Assembly (NCBI RefSeq): GCF_020520425.1
Contig: NC_079487.1
Span: 110,394,141-110,458,140 of the forward strand
Source of the DNA: Spinacia oleracea
Lineage: Eukaryota > Streptophyta > Magnoliopsida > Caryophyllales > Amaranthaceae
Direction of reading: 5' to 3'
Length of the DNA: 64,000 nucleotides
The notes under the pieces are model-generated. The model made no database searches. It saw only the letters and a list, made by a program, of their open reading frames with translations, and was not told the DNA's origin. Positions within the stretch are counted from its first letter, which is position 1. Each line of letters begins with the position of its first letter. Positions 22,118-33,350 of this stretch are shown one piece after another. Made by a program: the position numbers and the translations under genes.

Positions 22118-25100
22118 CTAAAGAGCTCTTAGGCGCTCAGCTTCAGCTTCATCGCGATCAGCCTGACACTCTTCCAGATGGTCCTGGGCCCTCATCCAAA
22201 TTGGAATCTTCTCATTCCAAGGGAAGTGAGGCATATGCTTTGCGAACATTCGCCGAGCACCCAAGATGCCATTCCAGTACTGCTCCCTACACTGATCAGC
22301 AGTGTAGAGTTCGGTCCTTCTCTGCTCCAGCTGCCGAATGTACTCGTCCTTCTCCCGGATCGTCTGCTGAAGAACAGGTACCTTGTTGGCCTCACTTTGG
22401 ACCAGCTCCCGATTCTTGATGAACCACTGAAGCCTAGTCACCGCCTCTTCACGCTCGGATTCCTTGTCCTCAAGCTTGGACTCCATATCTTTGAGAAGCT
22501 CGTCTTTTGCCTCAAGTTCGGCAGCGAACTTGGCAGACATGTCTACCTTCTCCTTCTCAAAGTTGGAGATCTTTTCAGCATCCTCCTCGACCCTGAAGGC
22601 AAGCTTACCGACTTCTTTACCAATGCCCTCGGATAAATCTCAGGCTTCGCGACTATACTTAAGGTATAGATCCTTAACTTCGGTAAGCTCCCTCAGGATC
22701 TGATCAGCCTTCCGATCCAGGACAGGAATATCACGAGCATAAGCCTCCTGGTACTTCTTCAGCTTCCTCTCCTCCACCGTGCTGCACTCCGCAGCAAACG
22801 AGGACCAATAAAAGGCCTGAGGAAAAGGTAGAGTTAAAACAAAAATCCAACAGAAACGAAGGAAAGACGCAACAAGCAAACGCATAAACCCAGTTACTCA
22901 CCTCACCCAGGAAAAACTGGGCCATCATGGTCGGATTCCTCTCCTCGGCCCCAGGAACTCTCCACTGAGGATTAGCCCGAAGAAGATTCTCCCTAGCAGC
23001 CTCGGGACCAGCTATAGAGCCAGCATGGACTGAAGGATCCTCTCCCATGGTCGATGGACGAGCGAACCGAGCCATTGTTTCCCTCACTTCCTCGGGAATT
23101 CGCTTCAACGGAACGTCCGAGCAAGGATCGGCATGGATCAGTCTATCCAAGGCCGAAGTGGAGGTAGAATCTAGAGTCTCACGAACTCTCTTCGTTCCCC
23201 GACCATGCTCGGTTTGTTCCCTCGCGAAATCCGCAGAAAGGGTAACTTTCTCAGCATCCGAGGCTACGGGAACCTCCACATCGGGACCAGTGAGGTCCAC
23301 CATCACCTTCTCTGGATCCTCCCCCTCAAGCGGGACATCAGCTGATTTTCCTTCCGCTTCGGTCGTGAAGGGGAAATCCGAACCAAGAACGGAGTCAGTC
23401 TCAAGCGCCTCCACCGCTTCGGTGTTGTCCTCGACCACGACCTCAGAAGGTGTAATCGGCTTCAACGGAGAAGGAATAGCAGCCTCCTCAGCTAGCGGCT
23501 GATCGACAGGCGGCGACTCCGAAACCACCACACTCTTCAATTTTTGCCCTGGCAACGGCATGAAATGAAGAAGATTTTTTGGAGGTGGCATATCTTCCGA
23601 AACCGTCCCCTACAAAAGCAACCAAAGGTCAGCTTCGAAAAGGAAAAGCATAGGCACAAGAAAAATGCACTAAAGAAAAAAAAAATCACACCTCCTCCGA
23701 AGTATGAGACGCCTTTGCCTTCTTCGGATGCGCAGAAGACCTTAGAAGAGTACTTCCTTTCCTCTTCTTCTGATCCTAAAAAGGAGACCAAACGTCAGTG
23801 GACCAGAAGAAATCAAGAAGGAAAGAATAAAGACAGAAAGAGAAGTACCCGGCTCCTCAGAAGAGTGCTATCCATCCGAGTCGGGGACGAAACCGAAGGA
23901 ACTGCACGCGGCGCAGCGTCAGTTCCAAGACTCTAAAAAGACGGGTCAGGACCAGGACGTTAGCCGACGGCCAACCAAAAACATGAATAGAAACAAACAA
24001 AAACCGGAGTTAGAAACACATACCGGATCCGAAGTTGTCTGGAGAGGGCGCAGCACAGTCTTCACCGGAACAACCTCGGGAGAAGAAGCAGAGTCAAACA
24101 GATCAGCTCGAGCTTCAGAAATCCGAGCAAGGGTGGAGGGAGACAACACGTAATCCTTCAGCCGAGGATTGCAAGGATTCTCTTTCCCGAACTTGTACTC
24201 GGGGGCCGAGTCGTAGATGGTGCGCAAGTCCAAAGAGATGCCCAAAATCTCAGGGTCGATATGCTCGAAACCGTACTCTGCAAAACAAGTTGGAAAAGCA
24301 GTCAGATAAACCGAAAAAGGAAGGGGAGGACGAACTCACTAAAACACGGTCCCAGCCGAAGGAAACCTACCCTTGTCAAAAACCCTGCTGAGACCGGCGC
24401 AAGCAAGAATGTCCTCCCGAAGAATATAATGAAGGTTCGGAAGCCAGTTGGCGGGCAGTTTATAGTTATCCTCCCGGGCTAGAAACCACTGCAGGAGGTC
24501 CTCATAATGTTGGTGCCTCCGATCCGGAGCAGCCACCCCCGACATGTCAGGATCGGGCGTTACAAACCACTTTGGAGGGCGATAGAAGTTGGGGTGCTTC
24601 GGATCCGTGGGAACACGAACGAGCAACCATTCCGTCTTCCAATTGTGGTCGGAACTGAGGTACGGGTAAGCAGTGATGTAGTTAGGCTCGCCTTTCTTCC
24701 GAGACCTTTTGTTAACAATGGTCCACCAACCGTACCCATCACCCTTGGAGGCATGGTTGAAGGACAGATCATGGAGATCTCTGAAGACGGCCACGGAACA
24801 AGGGAAATTCACGAAATCGCACACCCACCGAAATCCGATGATGTGCCTCATAGACTTGGGCGTGAGTTGAGCCAAACTGATGTTGTACGACACCAGGAGC
24901 TCGGAAATGAATGGATCCAAAGGAAAACGGAGACCATTTTCCAATTGATGGGTGTACACAGAAATGAAACCCCTCGGTGGATGAGTCACCCGAGGACGCT
25001 CTTGATCAGGAAGTTCACACCAGTACCCCATGGCGTGCTGGATCCCATACAGTTCTTCGGCTCTCCGATGATAGGCTCCCAGCTTTGCCTCTACCAGCCA

Positions 25101-25444
25101 GTTACCATTCACTGACTTCTCCAACGGACCATCGGTTTTAGTGGTCTCATGCAAAATCGAAGCGAACTTGCCCTTCGGATCAGCCTCAGTCCAATGAACA
25201 TGAAACTCAGGATAAGACTGGCGGTGACCCGAAGAACCAACTCTCTTACCAGAAGCAGCACGCTCGGACCCACTGGATCCGCCAACAGCTCCATCTTTCG
25301 AAGCATCCCAACCAGCCGATGCTTTCTTCACCGGCTTTTCCGAGGTCCAACCCCTCAAAGAATTTCGCACCTTTTCCGAGGGAAAATTCCCCCTCTCATC
25401 AGAAGGACCCCAACAAACTTACCCTTACCCTTGTCCTTGGCCAT
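22118..25444 (-). pseudogene. Antisense coding region of the gypsy element, probably multi-exon
   Basis: Opposite to pol, an ATG at 25444 (MAKDKGKG) leads, after a frameshift or splice, into an open frame 25370-24339 rich in Trp, Pro and Tyr (e.g. SYPEFHVHWTEADPKGKF). A second open block (23591-22900) is acidic and Ser/Pro-rich (beginning MPPPKNLLHF). A third (22885-22118) is a long Glu/Lys/Arg coiled coil, broken once by TGA near 22640. AG and GT signals at block edges suggest introns. Antisense ORFs after pol are reported in Tat/Grande-type elements. No enzyme motif was recognised and the function is unknown. Confidence 0.6.
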
Positions 25445-25913
25445 GACTGAAGAACCTAAAACTAGGGTTCAGAGGGAGGAGTAGAAAGAAAAGCAAGAAA
25501 AAGAGCAGGATTCAGGAAAGCAAGAAAAAGGGCGAGACTCGCAAGCAAATTACCTTCCTCCGACGCGGAATTTGCCGACAGAACGAACGAAGCAAGTTCC
25601 CGAAGATCAAAGCTAATCGAAAACCGTAGATCTGAAGAAATGTCAAAGCGGCGATTCACCAGAAAAAGGAGAGCTTGTGAAAAGAAAGGGAAAGTAAAGG
25701 TTTGAAGGGAAGTCGCGTCCAGTATTTATAAGAAAAAGAAAGGGGCGCATCAAATCCCTCAAACCCACGATCCCCACTACTCACAACAAGTCACAACACT
25801 TGTCATCAATGCAAAAATAACTTCTTTTTGAAAAAAGAGAGGGAACCTTTGGACTTCTGACAGCTGGAAATCCACCCATTTAATCCAAAATGGGCCGGGT
25901 CTGGGGGGCATGT

Positions 25914-26349
25914 TGTTTGGGCTCCCAATTGAATACCAATTGGGCCATTAAGTCCAAAGCCCAAGGGCTCACAACAACAACATCAAACCCACTACATTCC
26001 AAAAGGAGCTATTCAGCCGCCAATCAAGGCCCAAGGCCCACTTGCAATAAATAACTTAAGGGGATTTATTGTACAAACACTATAAATAAGCCGCCAGGGC
26101 TCACATACCAAGGTACGTCCATTTCACGCCTTAAAACTACTCTTCTAGAGAACTTCTCTCTCTAGAATCCGAGCATTGTTCTTACTTAAGCATCGGAGGG
26201 GCTTTCCTCGGAAACACCCCCGAGGCCAGTAACTTGTTTATTGTGCAGGTTGACTTGGACACGACACATTCGAGCTAGCAAGATCTTCAACACACACAAA
26301 AGGGCCTTCATTCGAAGCCCATTGTTTCATCCACTTCAACACCGGAACA
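25914..26349 (+). repeat. 3' LTR of the gypsy element
   Basis: It matches the 5' LTR across 436 bp and is preceded by a purine-rich tract (GGTCTGGGGGGCATGT) that would prime plus-strand synthesis. The CTATT target duplication follows at 26350. Confidence 0.95.
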
Positions 26350-26354
26350 CTATT

Positions 26355-26791
26355 AAAATTCTCCCTGGCCTCCATTAATTTCTTATTGATTTTTTTTACT
26401 GTGCAGTTTTACCGATGCACATCTATATGCAATCTTATTGATTTTCATTATTAGCTTTATATATGCAGTATTGCAGTCTCAAAGGCTTTATGTGTGATTT
26501 TCCTTTAATTTCTGCGTAGTATTAAAATACTCCCTCCATTTCTTATTGATTCTTTTTACTGTGCAGTTTTACCGATACATGTCTTTTTTTTTCTTTTTTT
26601 TTGGTGAGAAAGGAGGAACCAATACATGTTTATGACCATCAATATCTTTAAGTTTGTATTAGTAAAAATTACAGAGATGTGATATTTTTAAACAAGACCC
26701 CAAATGATTATGTTTTTTGATTTTCATATATCTAGGAATCTAGGAAATAGTAGTAGGTTCTTTCAACTTCTAAATAGATATTACATACTTC
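26355..26791. other. Host tandem duplication and AT-rich DNA
   Basis: The stretch 26448-26582 repeats the sequence of the insertion-site copy that is split by the gypsy element (8155-8220 plus 26350-26447), including AGGCTTTATGTGTGATTTTCC and CTGTGCAGTTTTACCGAT. A gene was not seen. Confidence 0.6.
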
Positions 26792-27061
26792 CACTACAAA
26801 ATTTTTATCTCTAATGACAACCTAATAACGACGGGTCAAAAATTCCGTCGCAAAACCCTTTTGCAACGACGGGGCTAACAACCAAACAAAGACGAGAGCA
26901 ATCGTCGCAAATGTCTTTTACGACGGGTTAACGATGGAGTTTCCGTTAATGACGGCCCCCTTTTATGACAGGTTCGCGACATGGAATCCCGTAGTTAATC
27001 AACAATTATTAGTCTTTAGCGAGGGGATTTCCCGTCGTTAATGGTACAATTTCTTATAGTG
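26792..27061. mobile_element. Non-autonomous CACTA element (270 bp)
   Basis: The left end is CACTACAAAATTT and the right end AATTTCTTATAGTG, flanked by the 3-bp duplication TTC (26789-26791, 27062-27064). The interior repeats GACGGG/CCCGTC words in both directions and so can fold on itself. It lacks coding capacity. It belongs to the same family as 43313-43581, in the opposite orientation. Confidence 0.85.
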
Positions 27062-28118
27062 TTCCTCTATTTTTTAATCTCGCAACGTTTGAACTTTTTA
27101 AACTATTCACATATTCTACTTTGACTATTGTCCGTGATTTATTTGTAAGATAAAACATAATCATGCGTGATATTGCTAGATTCGTCTCAATGTATATTAT
27201 TAAGAAGTTGTACGTTCCAGCCACCATTATAATCTCTACACGCAAATATTTTTTTCACAAGCCAATAAGCTAGGAAGAATAGCTCTGGCCCCTAGATGCA
27301 TGATTCAAGTTGATTTGAAAAAATATCAGCTTTTTATAATATTTGCAAAAAAAAAAAAACTAAAGATATTAATGGTCAAAATTTTGCATTGTCATGTGTA
27401 AAAGTGAACAACATTGTCAGAAAAAACGACGGAAAAGTATAAGATTTTAAACAGAAAGAACATTAAAAACGAAATGAGAAATATTTAATTAATGTCAACG
27501 GATGCACCACATATGCATGCATGCATGAGAGGCACATGACGTATATGCACCTTCCCTCACATGCATGCTTGTAAATTGTGATGCATATACTGGATATATA
27601 ATGAATTAATTATGCACCAATGGCAAGAGGGAGATCTATATAAATAATCTACCAATTGCTTAGATCCTTTGCTTATTTTTGGCTTGGAAGAGTTTGTTAT
27701 TTGTACCAACTTCATTTGTGAATCATTTTTCTCTTTAAATTAGAGCGAAGAAAACAAGGTCACGTAACTAATTCACTAAAAAACATGCCCTTTACCAGTT
27801 CTTGATTTGATTACTTTATTTTTTTATTTTGTGTCAACTAAATTCTTTCAAACCCTAGTTTTATGTTGCTTTCGAGTCATACCAAATCTTCTTTAAAAAA
27901 AATACTTCAAATTCTCATTCAATACACATCTGTTGACTGCAATTGTAGGACCTCCACTGACTTATCAAATTTCTCCGGAGAAAGTCTTACATGGACGGAA
28001 CTTCTTACAAATTAAGCCGGTCTAAATTATAGAACCGTTTTAAAAATAGAGGAAAAGAGAATTTCTATTAAATGATTTCATCTTAAAGATTGAAAATTTA
28101 TAAATTGTAAGAGATATA
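27062..28118. other. Intergenic DNA with an orphan promoter-like segment
   Basis: No ORF is supported. At 27511-27569 there are several overlapping ATGCATGC/CATGCATG (RY-type) words. A TATA box-like TATATAAAT follows at 27637. I could not find a protein or recognisable small-RNA hairpin downstream, so this may be a relic or a non-coding transcription unit. Confidence 0.35.
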
Positions 28119-28376
28119 CTTCATCTGTCCCTAAAATATTGCCCCATTACAATTTTTTAGGTCAAATTCGGAAATATAATGTTGACCATGAATTCTCATT
28201 ACCCTATAAGAAATAATATAGTAATATTTTATCTTGTTAGATTCATTTTGATATATATAATTTTGGAATATTAACCTTTTATAATTTTTACGAGTGTAGA
28301 ATTAGAGAAATTTACATTTAAATCCGTATTTTAAAGGCCATAAAAAGTCAAATGGGACAATTTTTTAACGACGGAG
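28119..28376. mobile_element. Degenerate Stowaway-like MITE
   Basis: The left part (CTTCATCTGTCCCTAAAATATTG) is matched in reverse by the right part (GGGACAATTTTTTAACGACGGAG) with several mismatches, and TA lies at both edges. The interior is AT-rich and non-coding. Confidence 0.5.
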
Positions 28377-28718
28377 ATAGTGGACTTTGCCATTAGATAA
28401 GGTTTCTTGATTTGGTTGGACATACGAATGCATGTTTTGAAGGCTTGAGACTATACTTTGGTTTCGTATTTGAATTGTTTTTTTTAATGGGTACTCCGTA
28501 TTACTGATAGACATGCAATCTGCAGTTGAATATTGTGCATATATGACCAACTAAATTTGATGAAGAAATTGAAATGTTTTGACTTGATTGGACGGTGGAT
28601 AGCCTTTAATCTATCCACAATCCTGACATACCATGTGAATGGGAAGCTGAGCATACAAATTAAGTTTACTTATTTTGTTGTTAATTAAATAATCAAGAAA
28701 ATTTACGATAGATTATTA

Positions 28719-29032
28719 CTCCCTCCGTCCCTTAATACTCGCACCGGTTTGATCGGTGCAGAGTTTAATATGTTTGAATTGACTTATTAAATTAATGGGT
28801 CTTAGTTGATAGTGGGTTATCTTTTTAATATAGTTAGTGAGAAATGTGTAAATGGTGGGGAGTGGTGAGTGTGGGGTGTGATTTTTAAATGATTTTTTGT
28901 AAGGAGTAGGGGTAGTAGGTAAGTGTGAGAAATAATATAAAATTGATAAAGATTTTCTTTTATAAAAGCGGTGCAAGTATTAAGGGACGGTCCGAAATAA
29001 AAAGCGGTGCGAGTATTAAGGGAGAGAGGGAG
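28719..29032. mobile_element. Stowaway-type MITE
   Basis: It begins CTCCCTCCGTCCCTTAATAC and ends GTATTAAGGGAGAGAGGGAG, with TA on both sides. An internal GGTGCAAGTATTAAGGGACGG near the right end repeats the terminal sequence, as if one terminus had been duplicated. The same terminal type is found at 62329-62587. Confidence 0.85.
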
Positions 29033-29866
29033 TATATCAAATACTACTATGTTGTTTGTGTATACGTTCATGGTAATTGGTGGTGTTGTGTGTGAATCAT
29101 ACAAGAAAACTATTGTAATCGTTGATGTTTATAGAGCATTATACATTTATAATTTTATACTACATGGTTCTCATTAATGTTTCCATGTTATAATTTTATA
29201 CTACATACTTCATGTCTAAAATCTCTTACGAAGTATTATAAAATTAACCATAATATTTGTCTTTTTATGTTAAAGCCTAATAGAAAAATGTCATAGATAA
29301 TTGCAAGGTGCACTGTGTTGTTGTGGTGGTCGTTACCTAGCTAAGGGGGTAAGGAGAGATCAAGTACCACCTCGACGACTCTTCCTATACTTAAATACTT
29401 CATCCGTTTCTCGATCAATAGATACAACATTTGGATGTCAATTTCGTATGTGAATTGAGAATATGTTACCTAACATTAGAAATAGAATGAAGTATTTTCG
29501 GATATTTAATATGTGTTTGCAAATGCATATTATAGCAAAAGGCAAAATAGAAAAAATGACAAAAAAGAAATTGAATAGTACTTTTTAAAATAAAATGGTA
29601 CTTTTTTTGTCAGAATGATACTTTTTTTAACATAAATGATACAATACTTTTTTTTCCCTATTTTATCTTTTATATGTGTTATCACACATATCAGATATCT
29701 GAAAATACTTCCTCTTAGAAATAGAGTCACTATTATAATTTTGTGTCATTTGGCTCCACTTAAATTTTCTTTTTTCCTTTATTTATAATATATGAAATTT
29801 TTGTTGTCTTTTTCAAAAAAGTTTAACTATTTGCCAAAAAAATATTACAGAATATGAATCTGTTTA
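29033..29866. other. AT-rich intergenic DNA
   Basis: No gene seen. A single MITE-like left half (CTTCATCCGTTTCTCGATCAA, about 29399) has no matching right end. Confidence 0.3.
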
Positions 29867-30149
29867 CTCCCTCCGTATTTATTTAAGAGATACACTTGAT
29901 CAGACACGAGTATTAAGAAAAAGAATTGAATGAAATAAAGTAATAAAATAGGTGGGGTTGGGTAGATATTTTAATAAGTAAAACAAGTGGAGACCATGTC
30001 ATTTTAGGGTTAGGGGGTGAGAATGGGATGTAGATAAATTATTTAATTAGATGGTGGGGTTGATAAGTTACTAAAAATGACAAGTGTATCTCTTAAATAA
30101 ATACGATCGAAAAAAGCAAGTATATCCTTAAATAAATACAGAGAGAGAG
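29867..30149. mobile_element. Stowaway-type MITE
   Basis: The left end is CTCCCTCCGTATTTATTTAAG. Near the right, CTTAAATAAATACGATCG and CTTAAATAAATACAGAGAG both complement it, so the right terminus appears in two tandem versions. TA flanks lie at 29865-29866 and 30150-30151. Confidence 0.8.
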
Positions 30150-30151
30150 TA

Positions 30152-31114
30152 TATATTACTCTTAATATAAGGTCATCAATGGGAAAAAGTGGAAGTAAAA
30201 TTAAGGAACAAATGAGCCGAAATGTGTAAAATATGTTATATATATGTGTGAATGGAGAAATATTGACCACGTCCCACAAGTTTCCACCATAACCATAATT
30301 GCATGGACGATTAGAACCAGTAGTGGATCCGCTTTAGCAATATTATTACTATTAGCCATATGATATTTATGTTATTATTATGAACAAATTAAAATACATC
30401 GGTATGGTCAAAATTATAACTAATGGACTACTTTAAAGTTCGCAAGTCTCAAACTCTTAAACAGTTGCACGTTGATGTGCCAACAAACGCTTAACCGAGT
30501 CAGCCACCTTCATTCACACCAATCAAATTATCTGGCTTCTCATTTTTCCACACTTCCAATTTATTGTTTTTTTCTTTTTAGTCAATCAACCTAGCTACCT
30601 CCATATATAGGCCACAAATTATAAATATCTTTGACAAGATAAATTTTATATTTCCAACTTTATTTTACTTTTCAATTTTTATTTTATTTTTTTCACGAAT
30701 AAGTCAGAAGAGCGGTACAAATATACAATTACTCACAAATGAAAAATGGGAGATTCGAGTAAGTGAATTATCGACTATCGTACACAAGCTTCCACTCTTA
30801 ACCAGTTAAAAATTATACCAAGACTTAATATTGGTATTTTGACTTAAATTATGAAGTTATAATATCACTTTTTTGTCCCTATTTAACAACGGGTATGGTT
30901 CTTTTTTTGTTGTATTTGTTGTTGTCGTCTTTTAATTATTAAAAATAGTAAGAAATAGGGTAATAGTTTTAGAATGATTGAAAATAAGAATAATTATTTA
31001 AGAATCGAGAAAATTTGCCTTCAATCAACTTCAACCAACTATAAATAAATTTGAATTGTACCTTCCATATATATAAAAATAGTAATTAATTGTGATACTA
31101 GAATTTCTTTTAAT

Positions 31115-31171
<57 letters not shown>

Positions 31172-33000
31172 TTCTGTATTTTATACTAAAACATTTTAAC
31201 AAAAAATTGTTATCTTAAGAATTGTAGGTTGCGACAACAATTTATATGTTGACGTATATAATGGATCTTTCCCTTAATCTTAATATTATTGTCATGTCAC
31301 TTGAAAATGTGTACCTAAGTGCAAGTAAGAAATTCATTTAGTTATACCTAGCTACGCATTTTTTACGTGTAAGTTATTCAGATATAATCATATATATTGC
31401 AATAATTGATTCATATATTTTATAATCTTTGAACTTGTGAGTAAACCCGAACCTGAACCGATTGGATCATAAACTTACATTATTTGACCCAACCCCAAAG
31501 TAACATAAATTTGAAAGTAGTTTGACTAATTCGATCTGAACAGTTTAACAGCTATTTTGAAGGGTTAAAAGTACATACAATATGCTAGTGTACTAGGGGT
31601 ATCTTTTCGGTGATCGATTTGGATCAAGCTTAATAAAACCAGGGTTTGAGATATTGAGTGCTTCGACCAATCCAATATGAATTAAAATTTGGTGATTTGG
31701 ACCCGATCCGAAATCCAAATTAAGAATAACCTTCTTTATTCAATTATTTAAATAACACAATAAATAATTAATAATTAATTGGTCCAACATTGGACAAAAA
31801 AGACGAAATATCTTGAAAGTTAATAAACGATTTTGAGAATCTATACCTAGTATTTAAAAAGGAAAATCGTGGATGATTAGATGACACATGTCATCGATCC
31901 CCATTTTTCATCCTTAGATTTTATTTTTTGTTATACGAAACATTTTAATTTACAGTTTCAACACCTCTTCCCCTTCATCTTCTTCAATTCACCATTTAAT
32001 TTATATATTCATATAACCTGTTTCACACCCTCTCCCACTTTAACACTCAATAATTCAACATCTAATTTATATATATTTTCTACTCAAATTTCACCTCTAT
32101 ATAAATCATAATTCCCACTAAAATCACAAGGCCTCAACAAAATTAGCACTTTAAAAGACGGTCTAAAAATCACTTACTCGTTATTTAAACGGGCACAAAT
32201 AAAATAACACAATCCCAACAGTTCAGCAAATGTTTCAACATAAAAAAATGTAACTTTTATGTTACAAAAAAAAAGCCCGGTTATTTCATATTTATTTGGA
32301 TCCGATTTGCAAACCCTTTTTTTAAAAAATAATACTACTCCGAGCTATAATTCAGTTTAGGTCATGTATGACAAAACTAGCGGTAGCGCCGTAGCGGGAT
32401 CCAGTTAGTGATTGAGTAACGGGTAGTTGTTAGTGTAGCAGGTGGCGAGCACCGGCGAATAATAGCGAGTAACAGTTATTGTCAAAGTAGCGGGTTACTA
32501 GTATGAGTATTCGGTAAAAGTAGCGGTCGGTATTCTAAATACGATAAAAAGCTATGTATAAATGTATCAAACGCTATATTCTGTATTTAAACACTATAAA
32601 TTTTAACGTTTGGCAAAAGCTACACAATCACTATCTCTACCACGAGCTGCTAAATTGCCAAACACTTATAAATTTTACAAGTAGCCTGTTAACTAGATCA
32701 AAATACTACCATTATAATAAACGCTAACGCCGAAGACATCCTCTGTTTTGATTCAATTTTTTCCCGAGAAGGAACGGACACAATTACACCCCTTATTGCC
32801 GGCCACTTTTTTTATATACTGTATAATTTCGTTTAATTTTGACGGGCTGTTTTTCCGTCCACTTTAGCCTCAAAACTTTACTGCGCGCAGGAATTCAACC
32901 GGAAACATCCCATAAAACCCAAGACACAGACCTTTTTTTTAAAAATTATTTTTAATTTTTAATTTTAAAAATCAAACCGAAAACACATAGAAATCTATGC
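30152..33000. other. AT-rich intergenic DNA upstream of the first desaturase
   Basis: No coding region is supported. It contains a 50-nt poly(T) run (31117-31166). A Helitron 5'-like start (TCTATACCTAGTATTTAAA at 31840, after an A) has no 3' end that I can identify. At 32380-32740 there is a block rich in GTAGCGG words with later reversed counterparts, which may be an old TIR element. Confidence 0.35.
31117..31166. repeat. Poly(T) tract, 50 nt
   Basis: An uninterrupted run of T. It may be the complement of a retroposon poly(A) tail, but no element body was recognised on either side. Confidence 0.9.
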
Positions 33001-33350
33001 TATAAATATGAGTGAACTCCATTAAAAAACTGGTAAACAGAGAAGACAAGAAACAAGAGGATCACAAAACTTGCTGTACTTTACCATACTTTTTTTTTTT
33101 TGGGTCTAAAATCTCAACTTGTGAATTTTGTGGTACCCTAAATAAAAATCCTAAAACCCACAATATTGTGGCACAGATTCGTCCTTAGTGTTATCTCTTC
33201 GTATTCGATATACCCCCATTAAAATCCACATATTTTTCCAACCCACCCTTCAGATTTTCTCTCTCCTCAATAAAAATTAAAAATCCCTCCCATTTTTCTT
33301 GGGAGGGTTTCTGAAAATACCCAAAGAAAAGCTTCAAACTTTCCTTAAAA
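33001..33350 (+). promoter_or_regulatory. Probable core promoter and 5' UTR of the plastidial desaturase
   Basis: TATAAATATG at 33001 follows a pyrimidine-poor stretch and lies 350 bp before the ATG. The interval is rich in C, T and A with CT-rich leader-like DNA (TTTTCTCTCTCCTC) near 33256. Assignment rests on position and composition only. Confidence 0.45.

Larger units (their letters stand above)
8221..26349 (+). mobile_element. Ty3/gypsy LTR retrotransposon, Tat/Retand type, interrupted by a copia element
   Basis: Two LTRs of equal length (436 bp) begin TGTTTGGG and end GGAACA, and a 5-bp CTATT target duplication flanks the whole (8216-8220, 26350-26354). Downstream of the 5' LTR is a primer-binding site, TGGCGCCGTCTGTGGGGA at 8660. 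The order inside is gag, protease, RT, RNase H, integrase, a tandem-repeat zone, a long antisense coding region, a G-rich tract and the 3' LTR. That order and the antisense region fit the Tat lineage. By eye the LTRs differ at about seven sites, so insertion is fairly recent, yet pol has several stops and frameshifts. Without the 6.6-kb copia insertion the element is about 11.5 kb. Confidence 0.93.

Noticed and set aside
23047-23502. Plus-strand 151-codon ORF in the gypsy element
   Set aside because: It is the mirror frame of the acidic antisense block (Ser-rich here, Asp/Glu-rich opposite), so it is probably a shadow.
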